64,000 nt of DNA, from positions 372,001 through 436,000 of the forward strand of contig NZ_JAMDHK010000002.1 of the NCBI RefSeq assembly GCF_024721115.1, in the 5' to 3' direction. This document shows, in pieces, positions 26,699 to 35,666 of the stretch (position 1 is its first letter; every line of letters starts with the position of its first letter). The notes beneath the pieces were generated by a model that worked only from the letters and a program-made list of their open reading frames with translations, did no database searches and was not told the DNA's origin. This DNA is from Salipiger pentaromativorans (lineage in GTDB: Bacteria > Pseudomonadota > Alphaproteobacteria > Rhodobacterales > Rhodobacteraceae). A program made the position numbers and the translations under genes.

Positions 26699-27199
26699 AT
26701 GGATCGCTTGCCGCACGAGAAGGGCTTTCACGTCAGCTGGGACCAGCTTCACCGCGACGCGCGGGCGCTGGCCTGGCGCCTGCAGGGCCACGGCCCCGAG
26801 GAGAACGGCGAATGGCGCGCGGTGGTGGCAATCACCCGCGGCGGCATGGCGCCGGCGATGATCGTGGCGCGCGAGCTCGACATCCGCATGGTCGATACGA
26901 TCTCGGTGAAAAGCTACAATCACCAGACGCAAAGCGCGCCCAGGGTCATCAAGTTCCCCGATATGTCGGTGATGGGCGACGGGTCCGGTGTGCTGATCGT
27001 CGACGATCTCGTCGATACCGGGCGCACGCTCGAGGTGGTGCGCAGCCACCTGCCCAAGGCGCATGTGGCGACGGTCTATGCCAAGCCCAAGGGCAAGCCG
27101 ATGGTCGACAGCTATATCACCGAGGTGAGCCAGGACACCTGGATCTTCTTCCCCTGGGATATGGCGCTGCAATATGTCGAGCCCTATCGCGGCACCTGA
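26699..27199 (+). CDS. gpt: Xanthine (guanine) phosphoribosyltransferase
   Basis: This 166-aa purine salvage enzyme converts xanthine or guanine with PRPP to the nucleotide. The PRPP-binding motif [17 protein letters not shown] is at about residues 98-114; the early [19 protein letters not shown] and C-terminal WIFFPWDM are typical of E. coli Gpt. GAGGA in the preceding fabI stop region (TGAGGAGG) serves as ribosome-binding site. It is the last gene before an unusual run of palindromes. Confidence 0.92.
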   Translation: MDRLPHEKGFHVSWDQLHRDARALAWRLQGHGPEENGEWRAVVAITRGGMAPAMIVARELDIRMVDTISVKSYNHQTQSAPRVIKFPDMSVMGDGSGVLIVDDLVDTGRTLEVVRSHLPKAHVATVYAKPKGKPMVDSYITEVSQDTWIFFPWDMALQYVEPYRGT

Positions 27200-27215
27200 C
27201 CACTCCCTTGATACC

Positions 27216-27292
27216 GCAAGAGTTTTCGAAAACTCTTGCAAATTCCTTCAAAGGAATTTGCCCGCCCCGCGCCCGATCATGGCGCGGGGCGG
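27216..27292. repeat. Three contiguous palindromes between convergent gpt and qorB
   Basis: Palindrome 1 (27216-27239) is GCAAGAGTTTTC followed by its exact complement. Palindrome 2 (27238-27261) has stem GCAAATTCCTT, loop CA. Palindrome 3 (27262-27292) has a 12-bp GC stem CCGCCCCGCGCC, a 7-base loop and then TTT. The third is probably the gpt terminator; the two A/T-rich ones look like a repeat element. Each begins where the previous one ends. Confidence 0.75.
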
Positions 27293-27298
27293 TTTGCG

Positions 27299-28168
<870 letters not shown>

Positions 28169-28195
28169 GGGATCTCCTTTCCTTTTGCGATATGT

Positions 28196-28232
28196 CGGTC
28201 TACTTCTGCAATATGGTCTCGGATGTAGACCG
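28196..28232. promoter_or_regulatory. Probable HxlR operator between qorB and its regulator
   Basis: CGGTCTAC and GTAGACCG form an exact 8-bp inverted repeat with a 21-base spacer, centred in the 96-base divergent gap. HxlR/DUF24 regulators bind such paired sites between themselves and the gene they control. Confidence 0.6.
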
Positions 28233-28264
28233 CCATCGGGCGCCCGTAAAGGAGGCACTTTTTC

Positions 28265-28684
28265 ATGACCAGGGAACAGTCAGGTAACCACCCCGCCCGC
28301 GAGACGCTTGCCGGGATGGCGGCGCTGCACGGTGCGCCGGAAAATCCCGCCGCCTGCCCGATCCGCGACGTGCTCGACCGGGTCGGACAGAAATGGACCC
28401 TGCTCATCCTCATCGCGCTGATGCCCGGGCCACGGCGGTTCTCGGCGCTGCAACGGCGGGTCGGCGACATCTCGAAACGCATGCTGACCCAGAGCCTGCG
28501 CGAGCTCGAGCGCGACGGGCTGATCTCGCGTCAGGTCTATCCGACCAAGCCGCCGGCGGTGGAATACGCGCTGACCGCGCTGGGGCGCTCGGCGCTGGAT
28601 CCCATCGCGGTTCTGACCGACTGGGCCGACCGCAATCACGACCGGATCCGCGCCGCGCGCGCAGCCTTCGACGCGGCGGCCTGA
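28265..28684 (+). CDS. HxlR-family transcriptional regulator
   Basis: This 139-aa winged-helix protein has the HxlR core [22 protein letters not shown]...[51 protein letters not shown]. The single Cys before PIRDVLDR (about residue 31) is in the position that senses oxidants or quinones in QorR/YodB relatives. It is divergent from qorB, its likely target. A weak AAGGAGG sits about 10 bases before the ATG. Confidence 0.92.
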   Translation: MTREQSGNHPARETLAGMAALHGAPENPAACPIRDVLDRVGQKWTLLILIALMPGPRRFSALQRRVGDISKRMLTQSLRELERDGLISRQVYPTKPPAVEYALTALGRSALDPIAVLTDWADRNHDRIRAARAAFDAAA

Positions 28685-28763
28685 TCGCCTTTGCCGGGCC
28701 GCCCCTTTTCCCCGTCGGATCCTGCTGCTAGCGTGCCGCGACTTCTCGGGGGACCCGCAAGAC

Positions 28764-29966
28764 ATGCCGCATCTGAGCCGCACCGAATCCACCTTCACCC
28801 CGCCCGTTCCGGAGGCCAAGCGCTGGATCGAGGGCGTCACCTTTCCGCCCGACCGCCCGCTGATCAATGTCAGCCAGGCGGCGCCGGTCGATCCGCCGCC
28901 GCCGGCGCTGCGCAAGGCGATGGCCGAGGCGCTGGAGCTGCCCGAGACGCATCTTTACGGCCCGGTTCTGGGCCTGCCGGCGCTGCGCCGGGCGCTGGCG
29001 GAGAACTGGAGCGCGCATTACGGCGCCGCGGTCACGCCCGACCGGGTCGCCATCACCGCCGGCTGTAACCAGGCCTTTGCCGCGACGCTGGCGGCGCTGT
29101 GTGGGGAGGGAGATGAGGTTCTTCTTCCAACGCCTTGGTATTTCAACCACAAAATGTGGCTCGACATGCAGGGCGTTGTGACCGTTCCGTTGCCCACCGA
29201 CGCGGCGCTTCTGCCGCAGGCCGAGGTGGCGCGCGGCCTGATCACCGCGCGCACCCGCGCCATCGTCGTGGTCTCGCCCAACAATCCCGGCGGCGTGGAA
29301 TACCCGCCCGAGACGCTGCGCGCGCTTTTCGATCTCGCCCGGGAGCATGGCCTGCGGCTGATCGTGGACGAGACCTACAAGGATTTCGACAGCCGCAGCG
29401 GCCCGCCGCACGATCTTCTGTCGCTGGAGGGGCACGAGACCACGCTGATCCAGCTCTACAGCTTCTCCAAGGCCTACCGGCTCACCGGCCACCGCGTCGG
29501 CGCCATCATCGCCGATCCGGCGCTGCTGCACGAGATCGAGAAGTTCCAGGACACGGTGGCGATCTGTGCGCCGCAGCTCGGTCAGCACGCGGCGCTCTGG
29601 GGGCTGGAGAATCTCTCGCAATGGCTTGCTGGCGAGCGTGACGAGATCCTCGCGCGCGGCCGTGCCATCGCGGCCCAGATGCCCCGGCTCGAGGCCAAGG
29701 GCTGGCGGCTGAAGGGGCTGGGCGCCTATTTCGCCTATCTCGAACATCCCTTCGCCGATCCCGCCGATGTGCTGGGCCCGCGGCTGGTGCGCGAGGCCGG
29801 GGTTCTTGCCCTGCCCGGCACCATGTTCGTGCCGTCCGGCGACCCCAGCGGCGCCCGGCATTTCCGCCTGGCCTTCGCCAATCTCGATGCCGCGGGGATC
29901 ACAACCCTGTTCGACCGGCTGGCGGCGCTGGACTGGCCCCTTGCGGGGCCGGACAGCGCGGCGTAG
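28764..29966 (+). CDS. PLP-dependent class I/II aminotransferase
   Basis: This 400-aa fold-type I aminotransferase has VSPNNPGGVEYP, a DETYKDF aspartate/tyrosine pair and the PLP-lysine motif YSFSKAYRLTGHRVG near residue 240. The amino-acid substrate cannot be decided; the family includes aspartate-, kynurenine- and methionine-type enzymes. It stands alone between HxlR and ppiD, 35 bases before ppiD, so read-through into ppiD is possible. Confidence 0.88.
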   Translation: MPHLSRTESTFTPPVPEAKRWIEGVTFPPDRPLINVSQAAPVDPPPPALRKAMAEALELPETHLYGPVLGLPALRRALAENWSAHYGAAVTPDRVAITAGCNQAFAATLAALCGEGDEVLLPTPWYFNHKMWLDMQGVVTVPLPTDAALLPQAEVARGLITARTRAIVVVSPNNPGGVEYPPETLRALFDLAREHGLRLIVDETYKDFDSRSGPPHDLLSLEGHETTLIQLYSFSKAYRLTGHRVGAIIADPALLHEIEKFQDTVAICAPQLGQHAALWGLENLSQWLAGERDEILARGRAIAAQMPRLEAKGWRLKGLGAYFAYLEHPFADPADVLGPRLVREAGVLALPGTMFVPSGDPSGARHFRLAFANLDAAGITTLFDRLAALDWPLAGPDSAA

Positions 29967-30001
29967 ACACGGGCGCCAGACACATAGGGGAAGAGGCAGC
30001 C

Positions 30002-31849
30002 ATGGCAGGCGGCAAGAGCGGCATCACGAAATACATCGTCTGGGGGATTCTCATCGCCTCCTTCCTGGGCTTCGGCGCCTTCGGGACGGTGAATTTCTCG
30101 GGCGGGGTCGGCAGCATCGGCTCGGTCGGCAACACCGACATCTCGACCAACGACTATGCCCGTGCCCTGCAAAACGAGCTGCGCGCCATCGAGGCGCAGA
30201 CCGGCCAGCCCATGACGCTCGAACAGGCGCGTCAGCTCGGGCTGACCGATCAGGTTCTGGCACAGGTCGTGACCAATGCCGCGCTCGATGACGAGGCCGC
30301 GCGCATTGGCCTGTCGGTGGGCGACGCGCGCGTCGCCGAAGAGCTGCGCAACGTCTCGGCCTTCCAGGGCCCCGATGGCAGCTTCGACCGCAGCGCCTAT
30401 ACCTATGCGCTTCAGAATGCCGGCATGAAGGAGGCCGAGTTCGAGGCCGGTCTGCGCCGCGACAGCGCGCGCTCGATGCTTCAGGCGGCGGTGATCTCGG
30501 GCACCACCCTGCCCGACACCTACGTGACCACGCTGCTCGATTATGCCGGCCAGACGCGCGGCTTTACCTGGGCCGCGCTGGGGCGCGACACGCTGACCAC
30601 CGGCCTGCCCGTTCCCTCCGAGGAGGAACTTCTGGCCTGGTACGAAGCGAATCTCGACCGCTTCACCCTGCCCGAAACCAAGGTCATCACCTTCGCCTGG
30701 CTGACGCCGGACATGATCGTCGATACGGTCGAGGTCGACGAGGCGGCGCTGCGCGACGCCTATGCCGAGCGCGAGGCCGAGTTCAACATGCCCGAGCGGC
30801 GGCTGACCGAACGCCTGGTCTTTGGCAACGAGGCCGAGGCGCAGGACGGCATGGAACGCATCGCGGCGGGCACGGCGGATTTCGAAACGCTGGTTGCCGA
30901 GCGCGGGCTCGAGCTGTCCGACACCGATATGGGCGATCTTTCGCGCGCCGAGCTGGGCGCGGCCGGCGAGGCGGTCTTCGCGGCCGCGGTCGGCGATGTG
31001 GTCGGCCCCGCCTATTCCCCGCTTGGCCCGGCGCTTTACCGGGTGAACGGGGTGCTGGCGGCGCAGCAGACCTCCTTTGAGGAGGCCATCCCCGATCTGC
31101 GCGATGCGCTGGTGCTCGACCGCGCGCGCCGGGTGATCGAGGGTATGGCGCAAAGCCTCGACGACGAGCTGGCGGGCGGCGCCACGCTGGAGGATCTGGC
31201 GAACGAGACCGATATGGAACTGGGTCAGATCGACTGGACCCAGACCAGCGATCTGGGCATCGCGGGATACGATTCCTTCCGCGAGGCCGCGCAGGCGGTT
31301 ACCGAGAACGACTATCCGGCGATCGAGGATCTGGGCGACGGCGGCATTTTCGCGCTGCGGCTCGACGAGCTGCGCGCGCCCGCGCCGCAGCCCTTCGAGG
31401 AGGTGCGCGGCCAGGTCGAGGCGCTCTGGGAACAGGATCAGGCCACCGAGGCGCTGGTGGCGCAGGCCCAGGATCTCGCCACCCGCATCGCCGGCGGCGA
31501 AGGCTTTGACGACGCCGGGCTGAACGCCAACACCGAAAGCGGCCTGACCCGCGACGCCCGCGTCGAGGGCCTGCCTGCGTCGGTGCTGGAGGCGGTGTTC
31601 GCGCTGGAGCCCGGCGAGGCGCGCGCCCTGCCCGGCAATGGCGAGGCGCTGGTGGTACGGCTCGACAGCGTGACCCCGGTGGATATGGACAGCGATCAGG
31701 TGCAGGCGCTTTCGGGGATGCTGCGCGATCAGGCGGCCAACAGCGTGGCGAACGATCTGTTCCGCGCGCTCAATGCCGACATCCAGTCCCGCGCCGGCAT
31801 CAGCATCGACCAGGCGGCGGTCAACGCCGTGCACAGCAATTTCCGGTAA
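30002..31849 (+). CDS. ppiD: PpiD-like periplasmic chaperone / peptidyl-prolyl isomerase
   Basis: This 615-aa protein has one N-terminal membrane anchor (YIVWGILIASFLGFGAFGTV, residues 11-30), a SurA_N-like chaperone region and a degenerate parvulin domain around residues 260-360. It would be anchored in the inner membrane facing the periplasm and help outer-membrane protein folding. It is acidic and long, as usual in this order. trpE follows 8 bases after the stop, the arrangement common in Rhodobacterales. Confidence 0.88.
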   Translation: MAGGKSGITKYIVWGILIASFLGFGAFGTVNFSGGVGSIGSVGNTDISTNDYARALQNELRAIEAQTGQPMTLEQARQLGLTDQVLAQVVTNAALDDEAARIGLSVGDARVAEELRNVSAFQGPDGSFDRSAYTYALQNAGMKEAEFEAGLRRDSARSMLQAAVISGTTLPDTYVTTLLDYAGQTRGFTWAALGRDTLTTGLPVPSEEELLAWYEANLDRFTLPETKVITFAWLTPDMIVDTVEVDEAALRDAYAEREAEFNMPERRLTERLVFGNEAEAQDGMERIAAGTADFETLVAERGLELSDTDMGDLSRAELGAAGEAVFAAAVGDVVGPAYSPLGPALYRVNGVLAAQQTSFEEAIPDLRDALVLDRARRVIEGMAQSLDDELAGGATLEDLANETDMELGQIDWTQTSDLGIAGYDSFREAAQAVTENDYPAIEDLGDGGIFALRLDELRAPAPQPFEEVRGQVEALWEQDQATEALVAQAQDLATRIAGGEGFDDAGLNANTESGLTRDARVEGLPASVLEAVFALEPGEARALPGNGEALVVRLDSVTPVDMDSDQVQALSGMLRDQAANSVANDLFRALNADIQSRAGISIDQAAVNAVHSNFR

Positions 31850-31857
31850 GGCACGAA

Positions 31858-33372
31858 ATGGCCACGCTCATTCCCGCTTACGAAGATTTCGCCCGCGCCT
31901 ATGAGGCCGGGCAGAACCAGGTGGTCTATGCGCGGCTGGCGGCGGATCTCGACACACCGGTCTCGCTGATGCTCAAGCTGACCGGCGCCGCCAAGGATGC
32001 CTTCATGCTGGAATCGGTCACCGGCGGCGAGGTGCGCGGGCGCTATTCCATCATCGGCATGAAACCGGATGTGGTCTGGAAATGCCACGGCACCGAGGCC
32101 GCGATCAACCGGCAGGCGCGGTTCGACCCCGAGGCGTTCGAACCGCTGGAAAGTGATCCGCTGACCGCGCTGCGCGCGCTGATCGAGGAAAGCCGCATCG
32201 CCCTGCCCGACGATCTGCCGCAATCGGCCGCCGGGCTTTTCGGCTATCTCGGCTATGACATGATCCGGCTGGTCGAGCATCTTCCGAACGTGAACCCCGA
32301 TCCGCTCGGCCTGCCCGATGCGCTGATGCTGCGGCCTTCGGTGGTCGCCGTGCTCGACGGGGTCAAGGGCGAGGTCACCGTGGTGTCGCCGGCCTGGGTC
32401 AATGCGGGGCTCTCGGCGCGCGCCGCCTATGCGCAGGCCGCCGAGCGGGTGATGGACGCGGTGCGCGATCTCGAACGCGCGCTGCCGCAGGCGGGCCGCG
32501 AACTGGGCGAGGCGCATGAGACCGGCGCGCCGGTGTCGAACTTCACCCGCGAGAGCTACAAGGCGGCGGTCGAAAAGGCCAAGGACTACATCCGCAAGGG
32601 CGACATCTTTCAGGTGGTGCCGGCGCAGCGCTGGACGCAGGAGTTTCCGCTGCCGCCCTTCGCGCTCTACCGCTCGCTGCGGCGGACGAATCCGTCGCCC
32701 TTCATGTTCTATTTCAATTTCGGCGGCTTCCAGGTGATCGGCGCCAGCCCCGAGATCCTCGTCCGGGTCTTTGGCCGCGAGGTCACCATCCGCCCCATCG
32801 CGGGCACCCGCCCGCGCGGCGCCACGCCCGAGGAGGACCGCGCGCTCGAGGCCGATCTGCTGGCCGACAAGAAAGAGCTGGCGGAGCATCTCATGCTGCT
32901 CGATCTGGGCCGCAACGACACCGGCAAGGTGTCGAAGATCGGCACCGTGCGCCCGACCGAGAAATTCATCATCGAGCGGTACAGCCACGTCATGCATATC
33001 GTGTCGAACGTGGTGGGCGAGCTGGCCGAGGATCAGGACGCGCTGTCGGCGTTTTTCGCCGGCATGCCGGCGGGCACCGTTTCCGGCGCGCCCAAGGTCC
33101 GCGCGATGGAGATCATCGACGAGCTGGAGCCGGAAAAGCGCGGCGTCTATGGCGGTGGCGTGGGGTATTTCTCGGCGGGCGGCGATATGGACATGTGCAT
33201 CGCCCTGCGCACCGCCATCGTGAAGGACGAAAAGCTCTATATCCAGGCCGGGGGCGGCGTTGTCTATGACAGCGATCCCGAAGCGGAATATATGGAGACC
33301 GTGCACAAATCCAACGCCATCCGCCGCGCGGCGGCGGATGCGGCCCGGTTCACCGGCACGGGCAACGGCTGA
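31858..33372 (+). CDS. trpE: Anthranilate synthase component I
   Basis: This 504-aa enzyme makes anthranilate from chorismate, the entry to tryptophan synthesis. The C-terminal chorismate-binding half is complete: IAGTRPRGATPEEDRALEADLLADKKE, HLMLLDLGRNDTGKV, GTVSGAPKVRAMEIIDELE, YGGGVGYFS. The N-terminal tryptophan-binding region (LLESV-like FMLESVTGGEVRGRYS) is also present. trpG, which usually follows in relatives, is absent here. Part of the gene's 3' end is repeated downstream at 33771-33810. Confidence 0.95.
   Translation: MATLIPAYEDFARAYEAGQNQVVYARLAADLDTPVSLMLKLTGAAKDAFMLESVTGGEVRGRYSIIGMKPDVVWKCHGTEAAINRQARFDPEAFEPLESDPLTALRALIEESRIALPDDLPQSAAGLFGYLGYDMIRLVEHLPNVNPDPLGLPDALMLRPSVVAVLDGVKGEVTVVSPAWVNAGLSARAAYAQAAERVMDAVRDLERALPQAGRELGEAHETGAPVSNFTRESYKAAVEKAKDYIRKGDIFQVVPAQRWTQEFPLPPFALYRSLRRTNPSPFMFYFNFGGFQVIGASPEILVRVFGREVTIRPIAGTRPRGATPEEDRALEADLLADKKELAEHLMLLDLGRNDTGKVSKIGTVRPTEKFIIERYSHVMHIVSNVVGELAEDQDALSAFFAGMPAGTVSGAPKVRAMEIIDELEPEKRGVYGGGVGYFSAGGDMDMCIALRTAIVKDEKLYIQAGGGVVYDSDPEAEYMETVHKSNAIRRAAADAARFTGTGNG
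33322..33372 (+). repeat. Parental copy of the duplicated trpE 3' end
   Basis: This stretch, CGCCGCGCGGCGGCGG, 11 bases, then TTCACCGG..CGGGCAACGGCTGA, encodes the last residues and stop of TrpE. It recurs without the 11-base spacer and with two substitutions at 33771-33810. Confidence 0.75.
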
Positions 33373-33396
33373 GGCCGCTGCCCTGACCGGCGCCGC

Positions 33397-33699
33397 TCAG
33401 ATCTCTCGCAGATAGGCCCAGGACACCCAGCCCTTGAGGCTGCGCGCGCGGTCCAGCGACACCTTGCACCAGCGCGTGCCGCCGGTCTGGGTGCATTCGA
33501 TCAGACGCACCACCGTGCCGTTCGGCAGCCCGACATAGACGTCGAACCCGATGCCGGGGCCGCCGCGCATCTTCAGCATGTCGCCCTCTTCGACACCGTA
33601 TACCTCGTAACGGTCGCGCCACCCGGCGGCGGCCGGGTCCGGCTGGATCGCCGCAGCCAGAAAGCCGAGCGCCAGCGCCTTGAATACGAATCCGCGCAT
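33397..33699 (-). CDS. Exported SH3-domain protein
   Basis: This 100-aa protein has a signal peptide (MRGFVFKALALGFLAAAIQPDPAAA) and one bacterial SH3 (SH3b) domain: MLKMRGGPGIGFDVYVGLPNGTVVRLIEC, RWCKVSLD, KGWVSWAYLREI. Two Cys could pair. It may bind cell-wall or a periplasmic partner. A GGAAA lies 8 bases before the ATG. It is on the strand opposite to trpE and ABC-F, inside a segment bounded by the two copies of the trpE 3' end. Confidence 0.85.
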   Translation of the reverse strand: MRGFVFKALALGFLAAAIQPDPAAAGWRDRYEVYGVEEGDMLKMRGGPGIGFDVYVGLPNGTVVRLIECTQTGGTRWCKVSLDRARSLKGWVSWAYLREI

Positions 33700-33770
33700 G
33701 TTTTTTTCCTGTTCGTTGCCTCGCCCGCAGCCTACCCGTTCCGGGGCACCGGCGAAACGGTCAGCGCAAG

Positions 33771-33810
33771 CGCCGCGCGGCGGCGGTTCACCGGGTCGGG
33801 CAACGGCTGA
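33771..33810 (+). pseudogene. Decayed duplicate of the trpE 3' terminus
   Basis: 16 exact bases plus 22 of 24 bases match the end of trpE, including the stop, with an 11-base deletion between the blocks. No trpE sequence is seen further upstream of it, so this is a remnant. Confidence 0.65.
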
Positions 33811-33952
33811 ACACATCGTCCCGGTCACGGCCCTTGCGAAACCGCAACGGCGCCCCTACCTACGCTCCAGCCACCCCTTGGAGATGCTTTCGACATGGAT
33901 CTGCCCCTCGCAACCGTTCGCCCACTGGTTTCGCTGCGAGAAGTCCTGCTCC

Positions 33953-35536
33953 ATGTCTGCCTCCGTGTCCCTTTCCGGCCTGTCCTGGTCCACCCCTGAC
34001 GGCACGCCGCTTTTCACCGATCTCACCCTGACCTTCGGGTCCGAGCGTACCGGCATCGTCGGTCGCAACGGCACGGGCAAAAGCACGCTTTTGCGACTGA
34101 TCGCGGGCGATCTGCGTCCGGCCTCCGGCCAGTTGCGCGTGACCGGGCGCCTGGCGAAGATGCGGCAGGAGGGCCTTGCGCATCCCGGCGAGACCGTCGC
34201 CGATCTCTTCGGCGCCCGCCCGGCGCTCGACGTGATCGACCGGGCCGAGGCCGGCCACGCCTCGGCCGCCGAGCTGGCGGAGGCGGACTGGACGCTGCCC
34301 GCGCGCCTCGAGGCGGCGCTGGAGCGCTGCGGCCTGCCCGTCGCGCCTCAGACCCCGCTTGCCAGCCTCTCCGGCGGGCAGCGCAGCCGGGCGTCGCTGG
34401 CCGCGCTGATCTTCGCCGAGCCGGATATGCTGCTGCTGGACGAGCCGACGAACAACCTCGACCGTGCCGGGCGCCGGGCGGTGTCCAGGTTGCTGCAAGG
34501 CTGGACTGGCGGGGCGATCGTCGTCAGCCACGACCGCGCGCTGCTGGAAGAGATGGACGCCATCGTCGAGCTGACCTCGCTGGGCGCGACCCGCTATGGC
34601 GGGAATTACACCGCCTTCCGCCAGCAGAAGGATCTTGAGCTGGAGGCGGCGGCCGAGGCGCTCGCCCATGCCGAGAAGAGCCGCAGCGACGCCGCGCGCC
34701 GCGCGCAGCAGGCCGCCGAGCGCAAGGCGCGCAAGGACGGTGCCGGGCAGCGGGCGCGGGCCAGGCGCGATCAGCCCAAGATCCTCATGGATGCGGCCAA
34801 GGAGCGGTCCGAGGCCTCGGGCGGCGCCGCGGCCCGGCTGCGCGAGGCCCGGCAGGCAGCGGCGGAGACGGCGCTTGCCGCCGCCCGCGAGAGGATAGAG
34901 GTGCTGCAACCGCTGCGCATGGAGATCCCCCCGACCGGCCTGCCGGCGGCGCGAACGGTGTTGAATCTGGATCAGGTGACCGGCGGATACGATCCCGAAC
35001 AGCCGGTGATCCGCGATCTGTCGCTGAGGGTCACCGGCCCCGAACGCATCGTCATCGCGGGGCCGAACGGCAGCGGCAAGACCACGCTTCTCAAGCTCGT
35101 CACCGGCCAGATTCCGCCTCTGCGGGGGCATGTGACGGTGCCAGTCCCGTTTGCGCTGCTGGACCAGCATGTCGGGCTGCTCGATCCCGACCGGAGCCTT
35201 CGGGACAATTTCCGCGCCCTGACCCCGGCGGCGGATCCGCATATGGCCCATGCGGCGCTGGCCCGCTTCGGGTTCCGCGCCGGCGACGCCCTGCGCCGCA
35301 CCGGCGATCTCAGCGGTGGAGAGCGTCTGCGCGCCGGTCTGGCCTGTGCCCTTGGCACGCAGCCGCCGCCGATGCTGCTGATCCTCGACGAGCCGACCAA
35401 CCACCTGGATCTGGACGGGCTCTCGGCGCTGGAGGCGGCGCTTGCCGCCTATGACGGCGCGGTGCTGGCGGTCAGCCACGACGCGGCGTTCGTCGAAGCG
35501 CTGGCGCCGGACCGGTTCCTGACCCTGCCGCAGTGA
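33953..35536 (+). CDS. ABC-F family ATPase
   Basis: This 527-aa protein has two ATPase cassettes and no membrane domain. Cassette 1: GRNGTGKST (about 35), LSGGQRSRASLAALIF, LLLLDEPTNNLD. Cassette 2: GPNGSGKTT (about 370), LSGGERLRAGLACAL, LLILDEPTNHLD. Between them is a charged coiled-coil linker rich in Ala, Arg and Glu (about 220-310), the P-site tRNA interaction motif region. ABC-F proteins act on ribosomes; members of this subgroup include housekeeping and antibiotic-protection types, not told apart here. Start is uncertain; the ATG at 33953 is at the conserved fold boundary. Confidence 0.88.
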   Translation: MSASVSLSGLSWSTPDGTPLFTDLTLTFGSERTGIVGRNGTGKSTLLRLIAGDLRPASGQLRVTGRLAKMRQEGLAHPGETVADLFGARPALDVIDRAEAGHASAAELAEADWTLPARLEAALERCGLPVAPQTPLASLSGGQRSRASLAALIFAEPDMLLLDEPTNNLDRAGRRAVSRLLQGWTGGAIVVSHDRALLEEMDAIVELTSLGATRYGGNYTAFRQQKDLELEAAAEALAHAEKSRSDAARRAQQAAERKARKDGAGQRARARRDQPKILMDAAKERSEASGGAAARLREARQAAAETALAAARERIEVLQPLRMEIPPTGLPAARTVLNLDQVTGGYDPEQPVIRDLSLRVTGPERIVIAGPNGSGKTTLLKLVTGQIPPLRGHVTVPVPFALLDQHVGLLDPDRSLRDNFRALTPAADPHMAHAALARFGFRAGDALRRTGDLSGGERLRAGLACALGTQPPPMLLILDEPTNHLDLDGLSALEAALAAYDGAVLAVSHDAAFVEALAPDRFLTLPQ

Positions 35537-35567
35537 GCGCCGGAGGCGGTGCATGCTCAAAACAGAA

Positions 35568-35595
35568 AAACGGAGCGGTGATTACCGCTCCGTTT
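35568..35595. terminator. Bidirectional terminator between ABC-F and Hint genes
   Basis: AAACGGAGCGG and CCGCTCCGTTT form a perfect 11-bp stem with a 6-base loop in a convergent gap. T-rich bases follow on both strands. A second inverted repeat (TCGTTCCGG/CCGGAACGA) lies at 35603-35637. Confidence 0.75.
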
Positions 35596-35666
35596 CCCCT
35601 GTTCGTTCCGGCGCAGGGTCGAAAAGCACCGGAACGAGCTGCATATGCCGTTCCGGGGCCCGACGC

